Positions 41,999-50,822 of a stretch of DNA of 64,000 nucleotides are shown one piece after another. The position numbers and the translations under genes were made by a program. Numbering within the stretch: the first letter of the stretch is position 1; each line of letters begins with the position of its first letter. Origin of the DNA: Mesorhizobium sp. B2-7-1 (GTDB lineage: Bacteria > Pseudomonadota > Alphaproteobacteria > Rhizobiales > Rhizobiaceae); contig NZ_VFUA01000023.1 of the NCBI RefSeq assembly GCF_006440735.1, forward strand, positions 1 through 64,000, in the 5' to 3' direction. The notes under the pieces are model-generated. The model saw only the letters and a list, made by a program, of their open reading frames with translations. It was not told the DNA's origin and made no database searches.

Positions 41999-42884
41999 GC
42001 TTGCGGCCTCCGAATTCGAGATAGGCCCATGGCACGATGACGATTATCACCGACAGCAGCATCATGGTCGAGGCGGCGAAACCCTGGCCGAGATTCTGGG
42101 CAAAGAACATGTAGTCGTAGACATATTTGGCCGGCACTTCGGAGGCGATGCCGGGGCCGCCGCTGGTCTGCGCCACGACCAGGTCATAGACCTTGACGAT
42201 ACCGGCCGCGATGATCACCAGCGTGGTGATGAAGACCGGCCGCATCATCGGGATGACGACGAAGAGATAGGTCTTCCACGTCGGTATGCCGTCCACCCTC
42301 GCCGCCTTCCAGATGTCCTCGTCGATGCCGCGCAGGCCGGCGAGCATCAGGCACATGATGAGCCCCGTGCCCTGCCAGAGCGCGGCGATCGAGATGCCGT
42401 AGATGACGATGCTGGAATTGTAGAGCGGGTCGAAGCTGAAGCTCGTCCAGCCGAGGTCGCGCACGACGCGCTGCACGCCGAAATCCGGGTTGAGCAGCCA
42501 TTGCCACACCAGCCCGGTGACGATGAAGGACAGCGCGAAGGGATAGAGGAAGATGGTGCGGAACGTGTCTTCGAAGCGGATCTTCTGGTCGAGAAGGGCT
42601 GCGAGCAGGAAGCCGATGACCAGCGAGAACACCAGCGAGATGACGCCGTAGATCAAAAGGTTCTCGATCGATACCAGCCAGCGCGATGTCGACCAGAGCC
42701 GGTGATACTGGTCGAGCCCGACGAAGTTGAGCCGCGGCAACAGCTTCGAATTGGTGAAGGAATAGAGCACCGTCCACGCCGTGCCGCCGACGAACACCAC
42801 CAGCGCGGTGAGAACCATCGGAATCGATGCGACCTTGGCGTTCAGGTTGCGGAAAAGCTTACTCGGGCGTTCGCTGTTGCTCAT
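41991..42884 (-). CDS. Sugar ABC transporter permease (MalF type)
   Basis: A 297-aa permease with six helices and the EAA loop EDIWKAARVDGIPTWKTYLFVVIP. It is the first permease of the operon. An 85-bp gap containing a strong hairpin separates it from the binding-protein gene, a layout that usually allows more binding protein than membrane components. Confidence 0.9.
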   Translation of the reverse strand: MSNSERPSKLFRNLNAKVASIPMVLTALVVFVGGTAWTVLYSFTNSKLLPRLNFVGLDQYHRLWSTSRWLVSIENLLIYGVISLVFSLVIGFLLAALLDQKIRFEDTFRTIFLYPFALSFIVTGLVWQWLLNPDFGVQRVVRDLGWTSFSFDPLYNSSIVIYGISIAALWQGTGLIMCLMLAGLRGIDEDIWKAARVDGIPTWKTYLFVVIPMMRPVFITTLVIIAAGIVKVYDLVVAQTSGGPGIASEVPAKYVYDYMFFAQNLGQGFAASTMMLLSVIIVIVPWAYLEFGGRKHG

Positions 42885-42918
42885 CTCGGCAGCCGGGCTG
42901 GGACAATGAGGGCGTCAC

Positions 42919-42951
42919 GCTCCCGACCCCCGATAGGCTGGGGCCGGGAGC
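42919..42951 (-). other. Intercistronic hairpin after the binding-protein gene
   Basis: Arms GCTCCCG (42919-42925) and CGGGAGC (42945-42951) with inner CCCC/GGGG pairing form a GC-rich hairpin with no U-tract. It probably stabilises the binding-protein mRNA 3' end or attenuates read-through into the permease genes. Confidence 0.55.
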
Positions 42952-42969
42952 CGGCGGGGGCGCCGGTCG

Positions 42970-44208
42970 TCAGTCCGCCGAACCGATGATCTCGGCGAAG
43001 CGCTTCTGCGCCTCTTCCACGGTCATGTCGGGCTTGGCGAAGAACTCGGAGAACAGGTCTTCCTTCTGTTTCTGGGTGTCCTGCGAAAGCAGCTGGTCCG
43101 TCCACGGAATGACGGCGCCCTTGGCAAGGATGGCGAGACCCTTCTTCATGCAGTCATTGGCCGTGTCGAGGTCGACGTCGCCACGCACCGGCAGAGAACC
43201 CTTCTTGAGATTGAAGGCGACCTGGGTCTTCGGATCGAGCAGTGTCTCGGCCAGGACTTCCTGCGCCTTGGCCTTGTCGGCATCCTTGAGCAGCGGGAAG
43301 TAGAAGGCGTCGCCGCCGGTGGCGATGACTTCGTTCAGGCCAAGGCCGGGCAGGCAGGTATAGTCCTTGCCGGCGGTCTTGCCGGCGACCTGGAATTCGC
43401 CCTGCGCCCAGTCACCCATGATCTGGCCGCCGGCCTTTCCGGTGATGACCAGATTGGTCGCCTGGTTCCAGTCCTGCACATTGGTGTTCTTGGCCATCTT
43501 GCGGGCATCGTCCGCCGCCTTGAACACCTTGGCGATCTCAGGGCCGGCCGCGAAGGTGGCGTCCTTGTCCTTGTAGACCTTGAGGAACGTGTCCGTGCCG
43601 CCGACAGCGGCCATCAGCACGTCGAAGGCACCCGAGGCCTGCCAGGCTTGTCCGCCGACGGCAAGCGGAATGATGCCGGCCTTCTCCAGCGCCGGAGCGG
43701 CGGCCACGAATTCGTTCCAGTCCTTCGGCAGCGGCACGCCGGCCTTCTGGAAGGCTTCGTTCGACAGCCACAGCCACTGCCAGGAGTGGATATTGACGGG
43801 CACGCAGTAGATCTTGCCGTCGATGGTGCAGCTATCGAGCAGGCTCTTCGGCCGCACGACTTCCGTCCACTTGCCCTTGGTGGCGATGTCGGTGAGGTCG
43901 CGCATCAGCCCGGCCTGCACCAGTTCCTCGGCCTGGCGGCCGTGGTTGAACTGGGTGGCGCCCATCGGATCGCCACCGGTGATGCGGCTGATCATGATCG
44001 GCCGCGCCGTGCCGCCGGAGCCGGCGATGGCGCCGTCGACCCAGTGATTGCCCGTCGCGTCGAATGCCTTGGCAAGCTCGGCCACCGCCGCCGCCTCGCC
44101 GCCGGAAGTCCACCAATGGGTGACTTCCAGGTCGGTCGCGGCCGCCGGACCGGCGAAGTTGAGCGCAACCGTCGCGGCAAACGCAGCGGTCAGAAATTTG
44201 TATCGCAT
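42970..44208 (-). CDS. Sugar ABC transporter substrate-binding protein (CUT1)
   Basis: A 412-aa periplasmic protein with a signal peptide (MRYKFLTAAFAATVALNFAG, cleavage expected after AAA before TDLEV). The mature start LEVTHWWTSGGEAAAVAEL and VPVNIHSWQWLWLSNEAF resemble glucose/mannose-type binding proteins, so the ligand may be a hexose or related sugar; this is inference. It is the first gene of the operon. A LacI-type operator lies 20-33 bases upstream of the ATG. Confidence 0.9.
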   Translation of the reverse strand: MRYKFLTAAFAATVALNFAGPAAATDLEVTHWWTSGGEAAAVAELAKAFDATGNHWVDGAIAGSGGTARPIMISRITGGDPMGATQFNHGRQAEELVQAGLMRDLTDIATKGKWTEVVRPKSLLDSCTIDGKIYCVPVNIHSWQWLWLSNEAFQKAGVPLPKDWNEFVAAAPALEKAGIIPLAVGGQAWQASGAFDVLMAAVGGTDTFLKVYKDKDATFAAGPEIAKVFKAADDARKMAKNTNVQDWNQATNLVITGKAGGQIMGDWAQGEFQVAGKTAGKDYTCLPGLGLNEVIATGGDAFYFPLLKDADKAKAQEVLAETLLDPKTQVAFNLKKGSLPVRGDVDLDTANDCMKKGLAILAKGAVIPWTDQLLSQDTQKQKEDLFSEFFAKPDMTVEEAQKRFAEIIGSAD

Positions 44209-44227
44209 TTCGGCTTCCTCCCAGAAT

Positions 44228-44241
44228 CTGAAACGTTACAG
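44228..44241. promoter_or_regulatory. LacI-type operator O1 near the binding-protein gene
   Basis: CTGAAACGTTACAG is the reverse complement of the site at 44482, with a central ACGT as in LacI/GalR operators. With flanks the shared sequence is 16 bases (ATCTGTAACGTTTCAG). It lies in the leader of the sugar operon, a repressing position. Confidence 0.75.
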
Positions 44242-44481
44242 ATTTTCGATACGGCAAATGATCCGCATAGGCAACCCCTCGCTTTGAAGCCGGTCGAGAT
44301 TTTTTCGAGACATGAACAAAATCTTTCTCTCAAGGGGGCAATGTCAATGTCAAAGCGGCTGATCTCCGCCGAAACTGGCCCAAAACCGATATTTCCTTGT
44401 GATTCCAGGGGTTTTCGGTCCACCTCCACGCCCGGACCGCAAAGTTCGCGACCGTGCCGGTTAATCACGAAGATTGGCAAT

Positions 44482-44495
44482 CTGTAACGTTTCAG
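44482..44495. promoter_or_regulatory. LacI-type operator O2 near the regulator gene
   Basis: CTGTAACGTTTCAG, same core as O1 in opposite orientation, 254 bases away and about 100 bases upstream of the regulator ATG. It suggests autoregulation or looping between the two operators. Confidence 0.75.
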
Positions 44496-44594
44496 TATAT
44501 TGAACCAGGCCGCAGGCCAAGGGTCGCGCAATTGTCAACGCCGCACGATTGCCGGCCGACCCTGCGGCTGCTATGCGGCTGACGGGCGGGACGA

Positions 44595-45641
44595 ATGGAT
44601 AGACGGGTACCGAAGAAGGGCGACGATGATGCGTCGGGCAAGGAGCGGCCGACGCTGAAGACGCTTGCCTTCATGACCGGGCTTGGCGTCACGACGGTCT
44701 CGCGCGCGCTGAAGGATGCGCCCGAGATTGGCGCCGAGACCAGGCGCCGCGTCCAGCTCGTCGCCAAGCAGATCGGCTATCGTCCGAACCGCGCCGGCGT
44801 ACGCTTGAGGACCGGCAAGACCAACGTCATCTCGCTCGTCCTGAACACCGAGCACGAGCTGATGAGCTTCGTCTCGGACATCATCTACGGCGTCACCGAG
44901 GTGATCGCCGACACGCCTTACCACTTGATCGTCACGCCCTATTCGCGCTCGCAGGATCCGCTCGACCCGGTGCGCTATCTGGTCGAGACGGGTTCAGCCG
45001 ACGGCGTCATCATCTCGCGCACCCAGCCCAACGATCCGCGGGCGCGCTACATGCTGGAGCGCGGCATTCCCTTCGCCACGCACGGCCGCACCGACATGGG
45101 CCTGGTGCATCCCTATCACGACTTCGACAATTACGCCTTCGCCGGCGAAGCCGTGCGCTATCTCGCCGGCAGGGGCCGTAGCCGGCTGGCGCTTGTCACC
45201 CCGCCGCTCGGCCTCACCTATTACGGCCATACGGTGAACGGCTTTGCCGATGCGCTGAGCGAAGTGGGCGCCAGCGAAGTGCCGTTCAACACCGTCTCCA
45301 TCGACCAGTCGATCGAGCAGATCAGGACGCGGACCGCGCAGTTGATGCGGCGCAAGGACCGGCCGGACGGTTTCGTCAGCAGCGCCGCCGCCGCGACGCT
45401 CGCCATCGTCGCCGGCATCGAGGACGCCGGGCTGAAGCTCGGCCGCGACGTCGACGTTGTGTCGAAACAGTCCTCGGAACTGCTGCATCTGTTCCGGCGC
45501 GAGCTGCTCGTCGTCAACGAGAACTTCCGGCTGGCAGGCTCCGAGCTTGCCCGGGCCGTGCTCGGCTGGATCGGCGGCGCCGACCCAGGTTCGTTGCAGT
45601 CGCTCAGCACGCCGAGCGAGGTTCTGCCCTATCGGGGTTAG
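44595..45641 (+). CDS. LacI family transcriptional regulator
   Basis: A 348-aa repressor. The helix-turn-helix and hinge lie at about 20-75 (TLKTLAFMTGLGVTTVSRALKDAPEIGAETRRRVQLVAKQIGYRPN), and the periplasmic-binding-protein-like effector domain covers 80-348 (VISLVLNTEHELMSFVSDIIYGVTEV, GVIISRTQPNDPRARYMLERGIPFATHGR). It sits divergent from the CUT1 sugar operon and is the likely binder of the two matching operators between them. The effector is probably the transported sugar or a metabolite of it. Confidence 0.9.
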   Translation: MDRRVPKKGDDDASGKERPTLKTLAFMTGLGVTTVSRALKDAPEIGAETRRRVQLVAKQIGYRPNRAGVRLRTGKTNVISLVLNTEHELMSFVSDIIYGVTEVIADTPYHLIVTPYSRSQDPLDPVRYLVETGSADGVIISRTQPNDPRARYMLERGIPFATHGRTDMGLVHPYHDFDNYAFAGEAVRYLAGRGRSRLALVTPPLGLTYYGHTVNGFADALSEVGASEVPFNTVSIDQSIEQIRTRTAQLMRRKDRPDGFVSSAAAATLAIVAGIEDAGLKLGRDVDVVSKQSSELLHLFRRELLVVNENFRLAGSELARAVLGWIGGADPGSLQSLSTPSEVLPYRG

Positions 45642-45657
45642 CTCTGGTTCTCAGCTT

Positions 45658-45857
45658 CGTCATCCACGGGCGGAGCGGGAGCGAAGCGGACGCGCAGACC
45701 CGAGGATCCATTCCGTGAATTCCGAGAGCTGCAGCGATGCAGACAAGGCGCTATCGGAGCGCTTTTCTGGACCGCTGCATTCCATGGCGGACGTCACGGC
45801 ATGGATCCTCAGGTCTGCGCCGCGTCGCTTCGCTCCTTGCTTCGCCCGTGGATGACG
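45658..45857. repeat. Large imperfect inverted repeat between convergent genes
   Basis: The left arm starts CGTCATCCACGGGCGGAGCG at 45658 and runs to about 45718. The right arm (45794-45857) is its imperfect reverse complement, ending CGCCCGTGGATGACG. Arms of about 60 bases surround a 75-base loop. It lies between convergent lacI and gnd, and may act as a bidirectional terminator or be a MITE-like element. A short relative lies at 58676-58729. Confidence 0.8.
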
Positions 45858-45881
45858 ACGGGAGAGCCGTCTGAGCCGAAC

Positions 45882-47306
45882 CTAAGCGGCGCCACTCCCC
45901 CAGGGTCCGTGAAACGCCCCCTCTTCCCCGATGCGCTCAAAACCATGCGCGCCGAAGAAATCGCGCTGCGCCTGGATGAGGTTCGAGGTGCCGCGTCCCT
46001 GGCGGTAGCTGTCGAAATAGGCGAGCGCCGAGGACAGCGCCGGCACCGGCGAGCCGGCCTCGGAGGCGCGCGCCACGATGCGCCTCAGCGACGGATGCGC
46101 TTCCTTCATCATGGCGATGAAGGCCGGCGCCATCAGGAGGTTGGTGGAAGCGCTCCCCGAGCCGAAGGCTTCGGCCATCGTGTCCAGCATCTGCGAGCGG
46201 ATGATGCAGCCGGCGCGCCAGATCTTGGCGATGGTCGGCATCGGCAGGTTCCAGTTGAATTCCTTCGAGGCACCGCTCATCACGGCAAAACCCTGCGCAT
46301 AAGCCGCGATCTTGCCGGCGAACAAGGCCAGCTCCAGGTCCTTGAGCAGCGCGGCCTTGTCGCCGGCGATCTTCTCGACACCGATATTGCCGTAGGCCTT
46401 TTCCGCCGCCTGCCGCTCGTCCTTGATCGAGGAAAGCACGCGCGCCGCGACCGCCGCCTCGATCGCCGTCGCCGGAATGCCGAGCTGCTGCGCCTCGATC
46501 ACCGACCATTTACCGGTGCCCTTCTGCCCGGCGCGGTCGAGGATGATGTCGACCACCGGCTTGCCGGTCTTCGGGTCGTCGGCGGCCAGCACTTTGGCGG
46601 TGATCTCGATCAGGTAGGAGTTGAGCCGGCCCTTGTTCCATTCCTCGAAGACCTTGCCGATCTCCTGGGGCGCCATGCCGAGCCCGTCGCGCAATATGCC
46701 GTAGATCTCGGCGATCATCTGCATGTCGGCATATTCGATGCCGTTGTGGATGGTCTTGACGAAATGGCCGGCGCCGTCAGTGCCGAGCCAGGCGGCGCAA
46801 GGCTCGTCCTTGAACTTGGCCGAGATGGCCGTCAGCACCTTCTCGACCCGCTTCCAGGACTCTTCGGTGCCGCCGACCATGATCGACGGGCCATGGCGCG
46901 CGCCTTCCTCGCCGCCCGAAACGCCCATGCCGATGAAGGTCAGGCCCGAGCCGGACAGTTCCGAGAAGCGGCGCATCGTGTCGCGGAAATTGGCGTTGCC
47001 GGCATCGATGACGATGTCGTTGTTGGAGAGCACGCCGCGCAGCGCCGCGATCTGCTCGTCGACCGGCTTGCCGGCCAGCACCATGATGATGATCGGACGC
47101 GGCGGGCGGATGGCGGCGGCAAGCTCCTCCAGGCTGTAGCAGGGAACGACCATGTCCCTCAGCGAACCGGCGCTCTCGACGAACGCGTCGGTGCGCGCCC
47201 TGGTGCGGTTGAAGACGGCGATGCGGTGGCCGTGCTCGGCGATGTTGAGCGCGAGGTTGGAACCCATCGTGCCAAGGCCGATCAGGCCGATTTCGGCTTT
47301 TTCCAT
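45882..47306 (-). CDS. gnd: 6-phosphogluconate dehydrogenase, decarboxylating
   Basis: A 474-aa NADP-dependent enzyme of the pentose phosphate pathway, converting 6-phosphogluconate to ribulose 5-phosphate and CO2. It shows IGLIGLGTMGSNLALNIAEHG, VFNRTRARTDAFV for NADP, the substrate motif GMGVSGGEEGARHGPSIMVGG, and KTIHNGIEYADMQMIAEIY with the catalytic Lys. The C-terminal all-helical dimer domain is full length with HGPWG near the end. It is a single-gene unit. Confidence 0.95.
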   Translation of the reverse strand: MEKAEIGLIGLGTMGSNLALNIAEHGHRIAVFNRTRARTDAFVESAGSLRDMVVPCYSLEELAAAIRPPRPIIIMVLAGKPVDEQIAALRGVLSNNDIVIDAGNANFRDTMRRFSELSGSGLTFIGMGVSGGEEGARHGPSIMVGGTEESWKRVEKVLTAISAKFKDEPCAAWLGTDGAGHFVKTIHNGIEYADMQMIAEIYGILRDGLGMAPQEIGKVFEEWNKGRLNSYLIEITAKVLAADDPKTGKPVVDIILDRAGQKGTGKWSVIEAQQLGIPATAIEAAVAARVLSSIKDERQAAEKAYGNIGVEKIAGDKAALLKDLELALFAGKIAAYAQGFAVMSGASKEFNWNLPMPTIAKIWRAGCIIRSQMLDTMAEAFGSGSASTNLLMAPAFIAMMKEAHPSLRRIVARASEAGSPVPALSSALAYFDSYRQGRGTSNLIQAQRDFFGAHGFERIGEEGAFHGPWGSGAA

Positions 47307-47458
47307 CGTTTCTTCCCTGCTTCGGATCTTTTGTTGAAGGTGGCATTCTGGAGAACGCCTTTCCCAGATGAATGACGGGCCGAGGCGACGGCGTCAACCG
47401 TCTCGCCGAATTGTGTCAGGCGGCGGCAGATCGGATTGGGGCCGGCATCGCCGGAATC

Positions 47459-49087
47459 TCATTCGCCACGGATTTCGATCGGAGCCTCGACCTTCACCAA
47501 ATCAAAATCCGAAACGAGGATGTCGAGCCGGGCATTCCAGCGCCCGGGAATTGGAATGAGGAGATTGTCGACGCGCCAGGTGCCGTCGCCCGGCTTGGTC
47601 GCCGGCCGCTTGATCGGCTCGATGCCGGAATCCGGCTTCGACAGCACCAGCGTCACCTCCTTGGCGTCGAGCGGGCCGAAATCGCCGGTCATGATCACCA
47701 TCGAAGCCGCGACCTCGCCGGCATGTCCGGGCGTGATGCTCAAATCGGCCATCGCCTTCAGCGTGTGGATGTGGATCGACACCGGCCGCGCGGCGGCGAT
47801 CGCCAGCGCGCGCGGCGGCGGGGTGAAGCGCCAGCCGGCAGCGACGCCGAAGATGGCGAGCACGATGGCCACCTCGATACCGATCGAGCGAACCAGCCGT
47901 CGCTGCACTTCCGTGTCGCCTGCCTCGGCGGGCGCGGTCAACGTCCAGCGATTGACCGCGGCAAGCGTGAACAGGAAAAGTAGCAGAGCCAGCTTCAAGA
48001 GCAGCAGCCGGCCATAGGATGTGTTGATCAACGCTGCCGGCTGCTCAACCTGGATGATCGCCAGCACGGTGCCGCTTGCGGCAAGCGCGATGACGACCGG
48101 CAGGATCGCGCGGGAGAAGCGGCGCAGAAAGACTTTTGCTTCCGCCGGCTCCCGCCGCAATGCCAGACCGAGCGGCGCCAGCGAACCGGCCCAGAAGGCG
48201 ATTGCGGCCCCGTGCAGGAACACAAGCGGCCGCGTCAGCCATTGCGGTTCGGCGGCGCTGGCGTGACCGCTGGCGGCAAGCGCGCCGCCGACACCGAGCA
48301 GTGCTGCGCTTGCCGACAGCTTGCGAAGACCTGACGGCCCGGCAAGCGACAGCAGCGCGAGACCAAGCGCGATCAGGCCGATCAGCACCGTCCAGACGTA
48401 GCTCGTCTCCAGCGCGGTCTTCCAGACCGTCGGCGCCGCAAACCGGGCAAGCGGCGCGCCAAGCCCATCCAGCCCCTGCAGGCCGAGCGACAACGGCGCG
48501 CCGACGAGACCGAGAAGCAGTGCCGCGGCGACAAAGCGCTGGCCGCAGCGCCGGTCCTCGGCCAGCCAGGCGAGCGCGAATGCGCCGCCGACGCCGAGAA
48601 AGAGGCCGGCATAAAGAAGCAGCCTGGCCGCCCAGATCGCCGCGCGCAGCGTCCAGTCGACGGCTTCGCCCGCCACCGGCGCGGCGCTTGGCGCGCCAAT
48701 GGAAAACAGCGCCGAACCGGCGACCGGATGGCCATCGACCGACACCACCCGCCAGCTCAGCACATGCGTGCCGGATTTGAGCGTTTCGGGATTGTCGATC
48801 TCGACCGTCTGGTCCTTGAGACGGAAGGATGTCAGCGCAAGTTGCGAGCCGTCCGGCCGCACAAGCGTCAGAACCAGCGGCGAGACGGGCTCGCTGAAGG
48901 TGAGCGAAAATTGCGCCGGACTTTGCGTGAGCACCGTGCCGTCGGCCGGATCGGTCGCGACCAGCGCCGCATGCGCGAAAGCGCGGCCGGGCATGGCCAA
49001 GACCGCCATCGCCACGAGCACTGCCGCCAGCCAGGCAAGCGGGCCGGTATGCGGGCGGATCGTCGAGGAAGACTGTGCTGCGTTCAT
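47459..49087 (-). CDS. CopC-CopD fusion, copper resistance membrane protein
   Basis: A 542-aa protein. A signal-like segment (to AFAHAALV) is followed by a CopC beta-barrel with the N-terminal His after cleavage and the family pattern ATDPADGTVLTQSPAQFSLTFSEPV. Then comes a CopD membrane domain with about eight helices (residues 150-425), and a C-terminal periplasmic YtkA/FixH-like beta domain (about 430-540). The fused layout suggests copper capture and import or trafficking for cuproenzymes. The ATG at 49087 is chosen because upstream sequence is not protein-like. It is last in the copper cluster. Confidence 0.88.
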   Translation of the reverse strand: MNAAQSSSTIRPHTGPLAWLAAVLVAMAVLAMPGRAFAHAALVATDPADGTVLTQSPAQFSLTFSEPVSPLVLTLVRPDGSQLALTSFRLKDQTVEIDNPETLKSGTHVLSWRVVSVDGHPVAGSALFSIGAPSAAPVAGEAVDWTLRAAIWAARLLLYAGLFLGVGGAFALAWLAEDRRCGQRFVAAALLLGLVGAPLSLGLQGLDGLGAPLARFAAPTVWKTALETSYVWTVLIGLIALGLALLSLAGPSGLRKLSASAALLGVGGALAASGHASAAEPQWLTRPLVFLHGAAIAFWAGSLAPLGLALRREPAEAKVFLRRFSRAILPVVIALAASGTVLAIIQVEQPAALINTSYGRLLLLKLALLLFLFTLAAVNRWTLTAPAEAGDTEVQRRLVRSIGIEVAIVLAIFGVAAGWRFTPPPRALAIAAARPVSIHIHTLKAMADLSITPGHAGEVAASMVIMTGDFGPLDAKEVTLVLSKPDSGIEPIKRPATKPGDGTWRVDNLLIPIPGRWNARLDILVSDFDLVKVEAPIEIRGE

Positions 49088-49139
49088 GCCGTCGTAACAG
49101 GAGATGGTGGCGCGCCCCGATGGAGCGCGCCAACAAAGA

Positions 49140-49658
49140 TCATTTCTTCGGCAGCAATTTGATGCCGGGCGCCGGAGTTTCCACGGCGTCCTCATCCTGG
49201 CCTGCCGCCGGGATCTCGATCCAGCGATCGGTGGCGTCGCCGCACTCCTGCACCACCGGGAAATAGAGCATTTGGCCGGCCGGCAGATCGGCCGCCAGCG
49301 AGGCGCGGAAGACGAACTCGTCGTAGAACTCGTCGGGCAGGTTGCCGCCGCTCCAGTCGACTTCCTTGACGCCGGTGGTCAGCGTCTCGCCGTAGAGCTG
49401 GTAGGATTTCTCATACTTGCCCTTCTTGGTCTGCAGCGTCCAGCCGGGCTTGGGCATCGGCTTCACCGCGATGACGCCTTCGGGGATCTGCACGCGCACG
49501 GCGGTCGTCGCCTTGCCCTCGCAGCCATGCGGCACGCGCAACACGGCCTTGTAGGTGGAGCCGACAGTCGCTTCCTGTGTTTCGAGCGTGATGTGGGCGA
49601 GCGCGGCATTGGTCCCGAGCGCGCAAAGCATGCCCGCCGCCAAAAGATATTTCATCAT
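49140..49658 (-). CDS. YcnI-like (DUF1775) periplasmic protein
   Basis: A 172-aa exported protein with a signal peptide (to AALA) giving a mature N-terminal His in HITLE, a copper ligand in YcnI proteins. The DUF1775 motifs VPHGCEGKATTAVRVQIPEGV and KPMPKPGW follow. YcnI family proteins bind copper and accompany CopC/CopD and PCuAC, as here. It precedes copCD by 52 bp. Confidence 0.88.
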   Translation of the reverse strand: MMKYLLAAGMLCALGTNAALAHITLETQEATVGSTYKAVLRVPHGCEGKATTAVRVQIPEGVIAVKPMPKPGWTLQTKKGKYEKSYQLYGETLTTGVKEVDWSGGNLPDEFYDEFVFRASLAADLPAGQMLYFPVVQECGDATDRWIEIPAAGQDEDAVETPAPGIKLLPKK

Positions 49659-49689
49659 GGAATTGTCCCTCTTGTTTCGAATTGGCGGA

Positions 49690-50241
49690 TTACTCGGCGT
49701 GATCCATGTCCATATCGTCGCTGCCCATCTCGCCCATGCCTTCGACGGCGAACTCGACCTTGACGCTGCCGGCCTTCTCGAAGGTCAGCGTCGCCGGAAA
49801 TTTCTCGCCCTGCTTCGGCTGCCGCTTCAGGCCGGTGAACATCAAATGATAGGCGCCCGGCTTCAGAGCGACCTTGCCGCCGGCCGGGATCTCCAGCCCG
49901 CCCTCGACCGGCCGCATGGTCATGACGCCGTCCTTGACGCCCATCTCATGCAACTCGGCCTTGGCGGAGATGTCGGAGGAAATCGACAGCAGCCGGTCCG
50001 GCGCGCTGCCCTTGTTGATCACGGTGAAGTAGCCGCCGGCCACCTTGGCGCCGGGCGGCGTCGCCCGCGACCAGGGGTGCTCGATCTCGAGATCGCCGAC
50101 CTTGAATTCGTGCGCGATGGCCGCTGGAATGCAGGCAAGCAGGAGAAGAAGAACGCACAATGCAAGGCTGAGACGTTGCAGGCTGGGTAGCGGCGCGCCA
50201 CGAAGCGCGAAGGCTTGCGGCTTGGGAAGAAGATTGGACAT
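49690..50241 (-). CDS. PCu(A)C copper chaperone
   Basis: A 183-aa periplasmic copper chaperone with an N-terminal signal or anchor (about 20-43). The Cu(I) site H(M)x10Mx21HxM is visible: LHEMGVKDGVMTMRP and, near residue 139, YHLMFTGL. A C-terminal Met/His-rich tail (GEMGSDDMDMDHAE) adds metal ligands. It probably delivers copper to cytochrome oxidase assembly. It lies between the DUF2946 and YcnI genes. Confidence 0.9.
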   Translation of the reverse strand: MSNLLPKPQAFALRGAPLPSLQRLSLALCVLLLLLACIPAAIAHEFKVGDLEIEHPWSRATPPGAKVAGGYFTVINKGSAPDRLLSISSDISAKAELHEMGVKDGVMTMRPVEGGLEIPAGGKVALKPGAYHLMFTGLKRQPKQGEKFPATLTFEKAGSVKVEFAVEGMGEMGSDDMDMDHAE

Positions 50242-50330
50242 GGTTGCTCCATGGATATGAGGATCGCGCCGCTTTGCGGCCGCGAGCAGTCTGATCTTTG
50301 GATGAATGCGCCCGCGAAAAGTTCCGCGGA

Positions 50331-50705
50331 TCAGGCCGTTGCCGGCGGCGCGCGCGGATTGGCCGGAGAGCGGTCGCGGGCGAAATCCTGGTGCTGGAAG
50401 GCCGGAAGCTGGAAGGCGACCGCCTCGAAAAGCTGGGTTCCGGCCAGCGCGCCTGCTTCCGGCGGCGGCAGATGCGCCGGCGAAACCATGTTGCAGCCGA
50501 GCGAGCAGCAGGCCGGCATGTGTTGCTGGTGTTGATCGCCGCCGGGGAGCTTTACAGCGCCTTCATGCGTGCAGATGACGTTGCCGAAGGCGTCGAGCTG
50601 CGAAGGCGCGCCGAAGGCGAACGCACCGAGGGAGGACTGAAGCAATAGAAGCAGCGCCGCGACGAACGCGGCGGGCATGCTCCATCGTTTCAGCCTTATA
50701 TCCAA
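50331..50705 (-). CDS. DUF2946-like small exported/membrane protein
   Basis: A 124-aa protein with one N-terminal hydrophobic segment (about 10-32) followed by a Cys/His-rich patch (ICTHEGAV, QHQQHMPACCSLGC) resembling DUF2946, a family found beside copper genes. The C-terminal Pro/Ala-rich tail is not recognised. It is the first gene of the copper cluster, with 89 bp to the PCuAC gene. Metal binding by the Cys/His patch is inference. Confidence 0.72.
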   Translation of the reverse strand: MDIRLKRWSMPAAFVAALLLLLQSSLGAFAFGAPSQLDAFGNVICTHEGAVKLPGGDQHQQHMPACCSLGCNMVSPAHLPPPEAGALAGTQLFEAVAFQLPAFQHQDFARDRSPANPRAPPATA

Positions 50706-50822
50706 CGCAAAGCCTCTCCCGGAAACTTGATCGACCCTAACATGGACGATGCGGCCGGAAAATCGGCAAAACCGCGCTGCGGCAACGCGGCGCGATATCG
50801 GTCAAACGCGCAAATCCGCCTG

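Larger units (their letters stand above)
44209..44594. other. Divergent control region of the CUT1 sugar operon
   Basis: 386 bases between the binding-protein gene and the lacI-type gene. It holds two near-identical operators (44228-44241 and 44482-44495) and is otherwise non-coding. The region between them lacks an obvious gene and could form a repression loop. Confidence 0.65.

Noticed and set aside
45801-47375. A 524-codon + strand frame over gnd
   Set aside because: gnd is full length on the minus strand; the opposite frame is compositional.
50706-50822. CueR-type copper operator before the copper cluster
   Set aside because: No convincing MerR-type inverted repeat with a 19-base promoter spacer was found.
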